Part shown: in pieces, positions 52,930-61,949 of the stretch
Layout of the letters: the number at the start of each line of letters is the position of its first letter
How positions within the stretch are numbered: position 1 is the stretch's first letter
NCBI GenBank assembly: GCA_016183805.1
Contig: JACPDX010000005.1
Coordinates: 1 to 64,000, forward strand
Direction: 5' to 3'
Length of the DNA stretch: 64,000 nt
Source: Bacteroidota bacterium
GTDB lineage: Bacteria > Bacteroidota > Bacteroidia > Flavobacteriales_E > Vicingaceae
Notes under the pieces: generated by a model
What the model was told of the DNA's origin: nothing
The model's input: the letters and a program-made list of their open reading frames with translations, nothing else
Databases searched by the model: none
Program-made: the position numbers and the translations under genes

Positions 52930-54078
52930 TTACTGCTCCAAAGCAAAATCAATATAAGTATAGAGGTCGCTTGGGTTGTTGTTTACAAACTCTTTTGAGC
53001 GTTGTTTTCCTAAACGAACAATTACTAGATTTTTTTCGGGTATCACAATGGTGTATTGCCCTTTAATGCCTCTAAAAAAGAAAATATCCAAGTCTTTGTA
53101 ATAGGTAGTCCAAATGTGAAAACCATAATAATCTACCAAATTGCCTTTGCCATCTTTTAAATAATAAGCAGGGCACGTACTTTCTGTTACATAATCTTCA
53201 GAAATCACTCGTTGGTCGTTCCACAAACCTTTGTTGAGGTAAAGTTTACCAATTCGGGCAAAATCGCGAGCATTAGAGTAAAAGCAACAATAGGCTTTTT
53301 CTTTACCATCTTTGTGGTCGAGGTTCCACAAAGCAGGGTTAACAGCACCAATTCGTTGCCACACTTTTTCGCTCATGTATTGCGAAATGGTTTGCCCGGT
53401 AACTTTTTCTAAAATAAAAGAAAGGATGATGGTGTTACCACCTAAATACCTGAAAATTTCGCCGGGAGTTTCGGTAACGGTGTATTTTTCATTTAATTTT
53501 TCGATGTCTTTGCCGTAATACGCTTTTGCCATGTGACCTAAAGGGTTTTCGTAACTTTCGTCGAAGTTGATTCCTGAACTCATGGTTAATAAATGTTGAA
53601 TAGTTAATTCAGGATGGTTGGCATATTGTGGTAAGTAATTGGCAACCGGATCGTCGATACTGTTTATTTTACCTTCATCTAAAGCAATGCCAATCAACAT
53701 TCCGATATAACTTTTTGCCATCGAAAACGAATTGGTTAGGGAGTTTTCGCTGTATGCGTCCCAATATTCTTCATAAATTAAAGAATCGTTTTTTGCAATT
53801 AAAAAAGCTGCCGGTTTTAAGGCTTCAATTTCTTGGTGTAACTTTTCGTTGTTTTTTTTGTTATAATTTTTGCTAATCAGCCATGGTTGAGGGTCGCCAA
53901 CTTCAACGGTTCTGTTTTCAAAAATATCATACTCGTCAATACTTGGCCCAGTTTTCCCAACCAAATAAGTGGTGGCAACGGCTTTAAACAAATGTTGGTT
54001 ACCCGTTAAAAAAGCTAAAGCAGAGGCTAAAGCTAAAAATAAAACGAAGCCGACAATGATTTTTTTTAGGGTTTTCAT
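52930..54078 (-). CDS. Membrane-anchored serine hydrolase (beta-lactamase/PBP family)
   Basis: 382 residues. N-terminal hydrophobic anchor (LKKIIVGFVLFLALASALAF). Class C-type catalytic block: SMAKSYIGMLIG (S-x-x-K with Ser about 126-129), then QHLLTMSSGINFDESYENPL, YLGGNTIILSFILEK and FRGIKGQYTIVIPEKNLVIV near the end. Common in Bacteroidota, usually D-peptidases or esterases rather than true beta-lactamases. Convergent with obgE. Confidence 0.9.
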   Translation of the reverse strand: MKTLKKIIVGFVLFLALASALAFLTGNQHLFKAVATTYLVGKTGPSIDEYDIFENRTVEVGDPQPWLISKNYNKKNNEKLHQEIEALKPAAFLIAKNDSLIYEEYWDAYSENSLTNSFSMAKSYIGMLIGIALDEGKINSIDDPVANYLPQYANHPELTIQHLLTMSSGINFDESYENPLGHMAKAYYGKDIEKLNEKYTVTETPGEIFRYLGGNTIILSFILEKVTGQTISQYMSEKVWQRIGAVNPALWNLDHKDGKEKAYCCFYSNARDFARIGKLYLNKGLWNDQRVISEDYVTESTCPAYYLKDGKGNLVDYYGFHIWTTYYKDLDIFFFRGIKGQYTIVIPEKNLVIVRLGKQRSKEFVNNNPSDLYTYIDFALEQ

Positions 54079-54108
54079 GTTATAGTTTTAGGTATAAAGG
54101 TTAAACGA

Positions 54109-54813
54109 TTATTGTTTAACAAACGTTGCATCAAATAGTTGGCAAAAATGTTTTTTTAATTTTTCTTTTACCTCGTTTACGTCAACTTCACGATTAAGTT
54201 CTTTTTGTAACGAAGTTACTTGTTTGTCGGTTATTCCACAAGGTACAATGTTGTTGAAGTAATCTAAATGGGTATTGATGTTAAAAGCAAAACCATGCAT
54301 GGTTACCCAACGACTGCAACGAACACCCATGGCACAAATTTTACGTGCTTTAAGTGGTTTATCGGCATCTAACCAAACACCGGTGTAACCTTCATATCTT
54401 GCAGCTTCAATACCATATTCGGCTAAGGTTAAAATAATTATTTCTTCCAAAAAACGAAGGTATTTGTGTATGTCGGTAAAAAAAAAATCTAAATCTAAAA
54501 TGGGATAACCTACAATTTGTCCGGGACCGTGATAGGTAATATCACCACCTCTGTTTATTTTGTAGTAAGTTGCTCCTTTTTGCTGGAGCATGGCTTCCGA
54601 CAAAAGCAAGTGGGTTTCATCGCCACTTTTACCAAGCGTGTAAACGTGTGGATGTTCGCAAAAAATTAAATAATTTTTGGTTGGAATTACTGTTTTGTCA
54701 GCTCTTCGGTTTTCAATTTTAGCATCAACATTGGCTTTAAAAAGCTCTTCTTGATAATCCCAAGCCTCTTTGTAATCGATTAATCCTAAATCCTGAAAAT
54801 ATACTTCCGGCAT
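54109..54813 (-). CDS. lipB: Octanoyl-ACP:protein transferase
   Basis: 234 residues. Transfers octanoyl groups for lipoate synthesis. Motifs: RGGDITYHGPGQIVGYPILD, then ARKICAMGVRCSRWVTMHGF, and CGITDKQVTSL with the catalytic Cys and Lys. Full length. The ATG overlaps the preceding isomerase-like gene's stop by 1 bp, so co-transcribed with it. Confidence 0.95.
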   Translation of the reverse strand: MPEVYFQDLGLIDYKEAWDYQEELFKANVDAKIENRRADKTVIPTKNYLIFCEHPHVYTLGKSGDETHLLLSEAMLQQKGATYYKINRGGDITYHGPGQIVGYPILDLDFFFTDIHKYLRFLEEIIILTLAEYGIEAARYEGYTGVWLDADKPLKARKICAMGVRCSRWVTMHGFAFNINTHLDYFNNIVPCGITDKQVTSLQKELNREVDVNEVKEKLKKHFCQLFDATFVKQ

Positions 54814-55796
54814 TATATTTTTGACAACTCGTTTTTTAAGTGTGTAATTACATTCACCTCTGTTACGTCAACACCATTTTTTTCCGCAAGAAAATAAGAA
54901 ATCCAGTCACCCAAGTGAATCAAATAAAGTGATTGTTCTAATCTTGAAGTTCCTTTTGAATAAGCTTCAACAATAGTAGAGGTATATTTTTCAATGATCG
55001 ATTTGTTTATTTCCATTCGTTTTTGGGTACGGAAATAATCATCAGAGTTTCTAAAAATAATTACTGCAAGGTTGTCATTTTTCTCTGTCCAACCCACTAA
55101 CTCGTTGTGGTTCATTTCTGGAATAACATGATGCCAGCACAACATTTTTGCGTTTTCATTAACTTGCTGACGGAAACGTATGCTTACTCCTTCAAACCAA
55201 GCATCGGAATAGATTACAGGGATTTTTTTGTATAATTTTTCGGTAATTTTTTTAGCTTCTGTAATCATATTTTGTTCGTCGGCATTAATGTTAGTAATAC
55301 TTGTAGCAAATTGAGCAAAATAATTTACGCTAGTTACTTTGTAATGATTTAGAAAAGCAAAAAGTGTAGGAAAAGCTAAACCAAAGGCCGCTCGTGGTGG
55401 ATGACCACTAGGAATAGTAATCAAATTATAATTTTTTGTTTTAGCTGTTTCTTCTAATTTTCCGCCAGATGTAACACAGGCAATTTCAGCACCTTTTGCT
55501 TCGGCTAAAGCTAACATTTCCAATGTTTCTTCAGTATTTCCTGAATAAGAGCTACAAATCACCAAGGTGTTTTGGTTTACAAATGCCGGAATTTTATAAT
55601 CTTTATTGATAGTAATAGGGGTTTTTGCATCATTTGCAACAATTTGTGAAACAACTGTTCCTCCAATACCTGAACCTCCTAATCCGCATATTAATACCGA
55701 TTCAATTTTTTTGTTGCAAGGTTTTAGCACAGTTTTATTACAAATCTCAATAGATTTGGCTAAATGGCTTGTAAAATCTTCGATTAATCCTTTCAT
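54813..55796 (-). CDS. Bifunctional phosphoglucose/phosphomannose isomerase-like (SIS) protein
   Basis: 327 residues. SIS domain with LICGLGGSGIGGTVVSQIVA (about 33-52), SSYSGNTEETLEM and CVTSGGKLEE. C-terminal half: WYHVIPEMNHNELVG-like stretch (HHVIPEMNHNELVGW). This family is the archaeal/Bacteroidota-type PGI/PMI. It would interconvert glucose- and mannose-6-phosphate with fructose-6-phosphate. In operon with lipB. Confidence 0.9.
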   Translation of the reverse strand: MKGLIEDFTSHLAKSIEICNKTVLKPCNKKIESVLICGLGGSGIGGTVVSQIVANDAKTPITINKDYKIPAFVNQNTLVICSSYSGNTEETLEMLALAEAKGAEIACVTSGGKLEETAKTKNYNLITIPSGHPPRAAFGLAFPTLFAFLNHYKVTSVNYFAQFATSITNINADEQNMITEAKKITEKLYKKIPVIYSDAWFEGVSIRFRQQVNENAKMLCWHHVIPEMNHNELVGWTEKNDNLAVIIFRNSDDYFRTQKRMEINKSIIEKYTSTIVEAYSKGTSRLEQSLYLIHLGDWISYFLAEKNGVDVTEVNVITHLKNELSKI

Positions 55797-55869
55797 TCTT
55801 TGTTAGTCATTTAAAGTCAAAAGGTAAAAGTAATAAAAAGTAGATTGTTAGCCAATTGGTTTATATCAC

Positions 55870-55877
55870 TATCTTTG
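55870..55877 (+). promoter_or_regulatory. -7 box TATCTTTG
   Basis: TATCTTTG matches TAnnTTTG and ends 8 bases before the ATG at 55886, with TTG at 55845-55847 as a possible -33 box. A short or missing leader is implied. Confidence 0.5.
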
Positions 55878-55885
55878 TTTTTTTA

Positions 55886-56890
55886 ATGCAAGAAAAAGTT
55901 AAAATATTAATTATTCGGTTTAGTTCAATAGGTGATATTGTACTTACAACGCCTGTTGTCAGGTGTTTACATCAACAATTAGATGGCGATGTGGAAATTC
56001 ATTTTTTAACCAAAAATCAATACAAAAGTATTTTAAGTTCAAACCCAAGAATTGTTAAAGTGTATGGCATTGAAAAATCAACCAACGAAATTGTTGAAGA
56101 TTTAAAACTTGAGCAATACGATTACATCATTGATTTACACAAGAATTTACGTTCGAAACGAGTGATTAGAAAATTAAAAGTGTTGTCGTTTGCTTTCGAA
56201 AAATTGAATTACCAAAAGTGGTTACTTACTACTTTTAAAATAAATAAGTTACCAAAAATTCATATTGTTGAACGTTATTTGAATGCTGTAAAATCACTAG
56301 GGATTAAAAATGACGGCTTAGGGTTGGAGTACTACATTCCTGAAAATGATGTGATTGATTTAAGAAAATTACCTGTAACTCATCAAAACGGATATGTAAG
56401 TTTTGCTATTGGGGCACAACACAACACTAAACGATTACCCATCGAAAAAATGTGCAAAATTCTTCAACAATTGAATTTGCCGGTAGTATTATTGGGAGGA
56501 AAAGAGGATGTTGAAGAAGCTGAAAAAATTAAAAAATCGGTTGGAGATTTGGTTTACATTGGTTGTGGAAAATACAATTTGAATCAGTCGGCATCATTGG
56601 TTCAACAGAGTAAGGTTTTACTAACTCACGATACAGGTTTAATGCACATTGGTGCTGCGTTGGGTGTTTCTATCGTTTCGGTTTGGGGCAATACCATTCC
56701 AGCATTCGGCATGTACCCGTACTACCCGAAAAACCCTGAAAAATTCGTCATTATTGAGAACAATGAGCTGAGTTGCAGACCTTGCTCAAAAATAGGCTAT
56801 GATAAATGCCCAAAAAAACATTTTAATTGTATGAATGAGCTTGATAATAAGGAGATTGTGAAAAATATTATAGAAATTAGAAATTGTTGA
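55886..56890 (+). CDS. Glycosyltransferase family 9 (heptosyltransferase-like)
   Basis: 334 residues from the ATG at 55886 (the frame is open from 55856 with a TTG, less likely because it precedes the promoter). GT9 pattern: VKILIIRFSSIGDIVLTTPV, then NGYVSFAIGAQHNTKRLPIE, LLTHDTGLMHIGAALGVSIV, SVWGNTIP. The tail carries CRPCSKIGYDKCPKKHFNC, a Cys cluster usual in GT9 members. Acts in surface glycan synthesis at the inner membrane; the sugar is unknown. Confidence 0.93.
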   Translation: MQEKVKILIIRFSSIGDIVLTTPVVRCLHQQLDGDVEIHFLTKNQYKSILSSNPRIVKVYGIEKSTNEIVEDLKLEQYDYIIDLHKNLRSKRVIRKLKVLSFAFEKLNYQKWLLTTFKINKLPKIHIVERYLNAVKSLGIKNDGLGLEYYIPENDVIDLRKLPVTHQNGYVSFAIGAQHNTKRLPIEKMCKILQQLNLPVVLLGGKEDVEEAEKIKKSVGDLVYIGCGKYNLNQSASLVQQSKVLLTHDTGLMHIGAALGVSIVSVWGNTIPAFGMYPYYPKNPEKFVIIENNELSCRPCSKIGYDKCPKKHFNCMNELDNKEIVKNIIEIRNC

Positions 56891-56948
56891 TTGTAGATTT
56901 TGGATTTACGATTTTGGATTTGTGAACTGATAACTGATAACTGTCAAC

Positions 56949-57605
56949 CTACCCCCACTCATTCAACTTCGCTTCCCTAACCAATACTTCCTTTGGAATA
57001 TCATGGGATCCATCGAACGTAATAATTTTACAATCGACGGTACTATTTGCTAATTGCTTTTTAACGGAAGCAACTCTTTCTTCGGTTAAAAATTCATCTT
57101 TTGTACCGTAAACTAAAAACACTTTTGTAGTTTTTTGAATAGCATTAAAATCGACGTCTTCTGGAAAAACACTTGCCCACAAAATTAAATTGGTACAATA
57201 TATTTTTTTTGTTGCAAACCATCGACAGGCTGTCGCTCCACCTTGCGAAAAACCAACAATGTTAACTTTAGTATTTTTATTGATATTTTCAAAAATTACT
57301 GTTTCAAATAACAATTGGAGATAATTGGTGTAATCAATAATTTCATCTTCCCGTTGATGTTTGGTCATCCAACTTGCACCAACTCTTCCATCAACGCCAA
57401 CCCCATTAAGATAAAACTTCGATAGGGCTTCCGGGGCAATAATACAGGTTTCGTTATTGACAATAGGTTCAAATTTTTTGATAAAAAACTCGGCTAAATA
57501 CCCATAACCATGTAAAACAATCCAAATGGTTTTGGCGGTTTTAACATTACCAATAGTATAATAGTTAGCAGTTTTAGGAACAGTAATGTTATGTCTTACG
57601 CTCAT
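56949..57605 (-). CDS. Alpha/beta-hydrolase, phospholipase/carboxylesterase type
   Basis: 218 residues from MSVRHNITVPK (an ATG 9 bases upstream at 57614 is possible). Alpha/beta-hydrolase fold: VLHGYGY (oxyanion region, about 34-40), GFSQGGATACRWFAT (nucleophile Ser in GFSQGG), LVYGTKDEFLTEE (acid) and FDGSHDIPKE (His). Cytoplasmic esterase; substrate unknown. The start overlaps the DUF983 gene, so the two are coupled. Confidence 0.88.
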   Translation of the reverse strand: MSVRHNITVPKTANYYTIGNVKTAKTIWIVLHGYGYLAEFFIKKFEPIVNNETCIIAPEALSKFYLNGVGVDGRVGASWMTKHQREDEIIDYTNYLQLLFETVIFENINKNTKVNIVGFSQGGATACRWFATKKIYCTNLILWASVFPEDVDFNAIQKTTKVFLVYGTKDEFLTEERVASVKKQLANSTVDCKIITFDGSHDIPKEVLVREAKLNEWG

Positions 57606-57978
57606 ATTTTTCAATGGCTTTTGGGTCGTATTTTATCATTAAAGCAATCCATATAGACCTTGACACTTTAAAAACATAAGGTAAGGCAACTAAAAGGACA
57701 ATAAAATCCAATAATAAGAAAAGTTCAATAGAAAATAGATTAAAAACGACTAATGCAGTAAATACTGCAACAATTAAAGCAATGGTTATAGCATAACTCA
57801 CATACATTGCCCCATAATAAAAGCCGGTTTCAATTTGAAAATCTTGTCCGCATTTTGGGCATTTTTTTGGCATGTCAAAAAAACCTTTGTATTGGTAGGT
57901 CTTTTTATTGCAAAATAAATCTCCTTGTCGGCATTTTGGACATTTTAAACGGAGAACACTAGAAATTGTGTTAGACAT
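57589..57978 (-). CDS. DUF983 membrane protein
   Basis: 129 residues from MSNTISSVLRLKCPKC (a start at 58017 is possible but less likely). Two CxxC pairs (CPKCRQGDLF and CPKCGQ) form a probable zinc ribbon, followed by two transmembrane helices (YAITIALIVAVFTALVVF and ELFLLLDFIVLLVALPYVF). Matches the DUF983 family, frequent in Bacteroidota and Alphaproteobacteria; role unknown. Confidence 0.9.
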   Translation of the reverse strand: MSNTISSVLRLKCPKCRQGDLFCNKKTYQYKGFFDMPKKCPKCGQDFQIETGFYYGAMYVSYAITIALIVAVFTALVVFNLFSIELFLLLDFIVLLVALPYVFKVSRSIWIALMIKYDPKAIEKYERKT

Positions 57979-58069
57979 AATTAATGTGTTATTTCTAATA
58001 ATAGCAAAGTTAGACAATCATCGCAGTAAAACCATTTTAAATCAACTAACTTTTCACTAATTTCGCGGC

Positions 58070-60001
58070 ATGGTAGGAATTAATGAATTAACGGTAAATT
58101 TTGGTGAACGGTACTTATTTAATAAGGTATCTTTTTTAATTAATAAGCAGGACAGGATTGGTTTGGTGGGTAAAAACGGAGCAGGAAAATCTACCATGCT
58201 AAAGATTATTGCCGGAGAAAATCAGCCAGATGGAGGAAATGTGTCGTATCCAGTCGATTTTACTTTTGGTTATTTACCTCAGGACATGGATTTTGGTCAT
58301 GGTAAAACGGTGTTGGAGGAAACCAAATCCGTATTTAAAGAAGTAAATCAAATTAATGCTAAAATCGACAACATCAATCATCAGTTAGAAACAAGGACGG
58401 ATTATCATTCGGACGAATACATGGATTTGTTAAATCATTTAAACGAATACAATCAACGTTTATCAATGATTGGTGGATTTACGGTGGATGCCGATGTAGA
58501 AACCATTTTAAAAGGGTTGGGTTTTACACCAAAAGATTTTGTCCGTCAAACCGACGAATTTAGTGGTGGATGGAGAATGCGAATTGAGTTGGCTAAAATT
58601 TTATTGACAAAATCCGATTTGTTGTTGCTCGATGAGCCTACCAATCACTTGGATATTGAATCGATACAGTGGTTAGAAGATTTTTTAAAAGTTTATTCTG
58701 GTGCGGTGGTGTTGATTTCGCACGATAAAGCATTTTTGGATCATGTTACGACAAGAACCATAGAAATATCACTAGGAAAAATATACGATTACAAAACCTA
58801 TTATTCTAAATATTTAGAACAACGTCAGGAGCGTAGAGAGCAACAATTGGCAGCTTTTACCAATCAACAAAAGCAAATTGCCGACACCGAAAAGTTTATT
58901 GAACGTTTTCGCTCAAAAGCAACTAAAGCAGTACAAGTACAAAGTAGAATAAAACAGCTCGACAAAATAGATAGGATTGAAATTGACGAAGAAGATACGG
59001 CATCGATGCGGTTTTATTTTCCTCCGGCACCACGCTCGGGTAAAGTAGTTGTTGAGGCAAATGGTGTTGGAAAATCGTTTGGAGATAAAATGGTTTTTAA
59101 CGATGCCAATTTTTTTATCGAATCGGGTAAAAAAATTGCGTTTGTTGGTAAAAATGGCGAGGGTAAAACCACGATGACCAAAATAATTGTGGGTGAACTA
59201 GAGCACGAAGGCGAGTTAAAAATCGGACATAATGTGAAGTTATCTTATTTTGCCCAAAATCAGGCAGAAGAATTGGATAAAGAATTGACTGTTTTTGAAG
59301 CAATTGATAAATGTGCTCATGGCGAAATTCGTAAACAAGTACGGAATTTATTAGGAGCATTTATGTTTGGTGGCGAAGAAGCCGACAAAAAAATTAAAGT
59401 GCTTTCGGGCGGCGAACGGGCAAGGGTGGCGTTGTGTAAATTGATGTTAGAACCTGTAAATTTATTGGTGTTGGATGAGCCGACCAATCACTTGGACATC
59501 CGTTCGAAAGAAGTGTTAAAAAATGCGTTGAAAAGATACGATGGAACGTTAGTAGTAATTTCTCACGACAGGGATTTTTTAGATGGATTGGTGGAAGAAA
59601 TGTATGAATTTAAGGAAGGGAAAGTAAAACAATTCTTAGGTGGAGTTTATGATTTCTTAAAATCTAAAAAAGTAGATAGCATTAGAGAGTTTGAGCAAAA
59701 AGATAAAGTTATTACCAAAGTTGAAAAATCGGTTTCCGATAACAAATTAAGTTTTGAAGAGAAAAAACAACTGGAAAAAGACATCAAACGTGTTCAAAAT
59801 AAAATCAATAACTTGGAAAAGGAAATTGAGAATCTTGAAAATAGCCTTGAAGATTTGAGTATTAAATTAATGAATACCGGTACCTATTCTGATGATTTGT
59901 TGGTTCAATATAACCATGCCAAAGTAGCTTTAGAAAAAGCCATGAACGAGTGGGAAGAAAATCAGTTGTTGGAAGAAGAGTTAAAAGGAAAGTTGGGGTA
60001 A
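58070..60001 (+). CDS. ABC-F family ATPase
   Basis: 643 residues. Two ATP-binding cassettes, no membrane segments. First: Walker A GKNGAGKST (about 37-45), signature FSGGWRMR, Walker B LLLLDEPTNHLD. Linker rich in Gln/Arg/Lys (EQRQERREQQLAAFTNQQ). Second: GKNGEGKTT, LSGGERARV, LLVLDEPTNHLD. The C-terminal 90 residues are coiled coil (VQNKINNLEKEIENLENSLE). Matches translational ABC-F proteins of the Uup/YheS kind, acting on the ribosome or DNA rather than transport. Confidence 0.95.
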   Translation: MVGINELTVNFGERYLFNKVSFLINKQDRIGLVGKNGAGKSTMLKIIAGENQPDGGNVSYPVDFTFGYLPQDMDFGHGKTVLEETKSVFKEVNQINAKIDNINHQLETRTDYHSDEYMDLLNHLNEYNQRLSMIGGFTVDADVETILKGLGFTPKDFVRQTDEFSGGWRMRIELAKILLTKSDLLLLDEPTNHLDIESIQWLEDFLKVYSGAVVLISHDKAFLDHVTTRTIEISLGKIYDYKTYYSKYLEQRQERREQQLAAFTNQQKQIADTEKFIERFRSKATKAVQVQSRIKQLDKIDRIEIDEEDTASMRFYFPPAPRSGKVVVEANGVGKSFGDKMVFNDANFFIESGKKIAFVGKNGEGKTTMTKIIVGELEHEGELKIGHNVKLSYFAQNQAEELDKELTVFEAIDKCAHGEIRKQVRNLLGAFMFGGEEADKKIKVLSGGERARVALCKLMLEPVNLLVLDEPTNHLDIRSKEVLKNALKRYDGTLVVISHDRDFLDGLVEEMYEFKEGKVKQFLGGVYDFLKSKKVDSIREFEQKDKVITKVEKSVSDNKLSFEEKKQLEKDIKRVQNKINNLEKEIENLENSLEDLSIKLMNTGTYSDDLLVQYNHAKVALEKAMNEWEENQLLEEELKGKLG

Positions 60002-60024
60002 TTATCCCAGTAATACGAGTGGGG

Positions 60025-60885
60025 TTAGTGCGTCTTAGTCATCGACTCAGGTGTAGCAATAATAAAATGTGCGATGCTTTTGTTTTCTTCGGCTAACGAA
60101 TCAATTTTTGACTGTTCTACGCTACTTATGGTAAGTATTTTTAAATCAGGATTGGCACGTTTTAAATACCACATAATTCCTTCAAAGTTGTTGGAATGGT
60201 AAGCTCCATTAAAATGGATAAATATTCTTCCTTTAGTCCAATTTTTTAAGATAAAATGAGCCATGGTAGCATCTTTTAGTGCCTGCGATTTTGGTAAATT
60301 ATCACCACCATGACCTTGAGCCATTTTTTTCATTTCTACATAACCGGGTAATTTTTCGTCGTACAAAAATGGTATGGGAACCATAAATTTCTTAGCCTCA
60401 TCGGTTAAGTTGTTAAAAGCTTTAAAACCTTCTTTATAAACCATGTTTGCATACCTACGAGGAACATTAGTAGCAATAAAAGAGAGCTGATTCGAAACAG
60501 CAAAATCTAACAAGGGTTGGTAGTCGGTAGTGTTGTTTGGCCAAATTTTTGCTTCTTTTTTAAAGATATCGTAATTGTAATGTCCTCCTAAATATTCATT
60601 AATAATCAATTGATTATCAGCTTCAAACATTTCTGCACCTAAAACAATATTTTCGTTTACTTGTTCAAAAATATCTTTGGTTAATTCGTATTGCAACCAG
60701 TGTATAATAGGGTTGTTGTGTAATTCGCCAAACAAAATAATATCAGCTTCTTCGGCTTTTTTCAAAATCTTTTTGTAGCTCGATTTTTTTCCTAAATCAT
60801 CAAATACTTGATAAGCTTGCTTTTCAGGGCAAAAAGAAAATAAAAATAGGGCTGAAAACAGCACCAAAAATTTTGTAAAGTTCAT
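60025..60885 (-). CDS. ChaN-like haem-binding uptake protein
   Basis: 286 residues with a lipoprotein-like signal (FLVLFSALFLFSFCPEKQ, lipobox near LFSFC). The ChaN pattern follows: ILFGELHNNPIIHWLQYELT, GAEMFEADNQLIINEYLGG, PNNTTDYQPLLDFAVSNQLS, FIHFNGAYHSNNFEGIMWYL. Family members bind haem and function in iron uptake at the outer membrane. Convergent with the ABC-F gene. Confidence 0.88.
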   Translation of the reverse strand: MNFTKFLVLFSALFLFSFCPEKQAYQVFDDLGKKSSYKKILKKAEEADIILFGELHNNPIIHWLQYELTKDIFEQVNENIVLGAEMFEADNQLIINEYLGGHYNYDIFKKEAKIWPNNTTDYQPLLDFAVSNQLSFIATNVPRRYANMVYKEGFKAFNNLTDEAKKFMVPIPFLYDEKLPGYVEMKKMAQGHGGDNLPKSQALKDATMAHFILKNWTKGRIFIHFNGAYHSNNFEGIMWYLKRANPDLKILTISSVEQSKIDSLAEENKSIAHFIIATPESMTKTH

Positions 60886-61037
60886 TGTATATTAGGTTGT
60901 TAGTTGCAATGCAAATGTAAATTTTCTTTGGCTTAATGTCCAAAAAAAATTATTGTGGAGTTATGAACATTGGGAATGTCTTTTTGTGAAACGTATAAAT
61001 TAAATTTATCCAGAGTAGGATGCAGAAATTTTTGTTG

Positions 61038-61946
61038 TCAATCAATTACATCTGAATTAATTATGTGCTCTTGATGTTTCTTAAATAGTTTTGACTTTTG
61101 CCATTTTTCAAGTAAATCCCTATTTCCAAAAACAATCTCAATTGATGAATTTTTTATAGTTCTTTTCTTGAACTCTTTGTATAAAAAAAAAGAAATACCT
61201 TTACGTAGGGAACAGATTTTATTATCGGGAACTTTTCTTTTAAGATTGATTTCAAGAAGTAAATCAGGAGCAAGAGGTAAAAGGATGTGAAAAGGTCTTA
61301 TTAATACAGGGTTGTCTGATAATGGGAATTTTTCATTATTTACTTTATATAACTTCCAAGCAGATGAGACAAAAGGTGAAATCAAATTCATTAATCTATC
61401 AGAATTACTTAAGGTATGTCTCATATCTAATAGAACTTCAAAATAAGCTTGGTTGTTTATCGAAAAGTAATTTTTAGCCATTTTAAGGTGGTTGTGATTC
61501 CTTATAATTTGAATCAATATGAAAAAAGATAGAATAGTCTTTTCTTCAATAGTTTCTATTTTTTGTTTTGTAATAACATTTTCTAGGTGATCTTTATAAA
61601 GGTTTTCGTATGCTGTAAAATGGTTTTCAAAATCAATAAAATAAGAAGACTCAGGATGTTCTTCATAATATGATTTAATATTGTCATACATCTCAGTAGA
61701 AGTCCTTTTACAATAATCTAGTCCTTCTTTTTGGTTAATAGAAGCTAAATTTGCTTTTTTTTGATAGAAAACGTTTTGAGTTTTACTTGGAAGTAACTTT
61801 CCACTCTTAAGGTTTAAAGAATATATTTCTTGTTCTCTAGGTTTTTTGTTTGGCTTTTTATTGGCTCTTTTTTGATTTAAATATGAAGTGTTCCAAAATG
61901 CTGTCCAAAAGCATGGATTATAATGATTATTTATTGTTACACTCAA
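61038..61946 (-). CDS. DUF4238 protein
   Basis: 302 residues, soluble. Start VTINNHYNPCFWTAFWNTSY matches the HYvP.fyL-type beginning of DUF4238 proteins, and SDNPVLI near residue 215 is the family's second hallmark. Function unknown; family members are scattered among bacteria and sometimes near mobile DNA. Lies 3 bp after hemE on the same strand. Confidence 0.8.
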   Translation of the reverse strand: MSVTINNHYNPCFWTAFWNTSYLNQKRANKKPNKKPREQEIYSLNLKSGKLLPSKTQNVFYQKKANLASINQKEGLDYCKRTSTEMYDNIKSYYEEHPESSYFIDFENHFTAYENLYKDHLENVITKQKIETIEEKTILSFFILIQIIRNHNHLKMAKNYFSINNQAYFEVLLDMRHTLSNSDRLMNLISPFVSSAWKLYKVNNEKFPLSDNPVLIRPFHILLPLAPDLLLEINLKRKVPDNKICSLRKGISFFLYKEFKKRTIKNSSIEIVFGNRDLLEKWQKSKLFKKHQEHIINSDVID

Positions 61947-61949
61947 AAT

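Noticed and set aside
56891..56948. AACTGATAACTG-type short tandem repeats as a regulatory array
   Set aside because: Short, imperfect spacer repeats of a kind also seen near 40071-40100; no sign of a binding site or gene.
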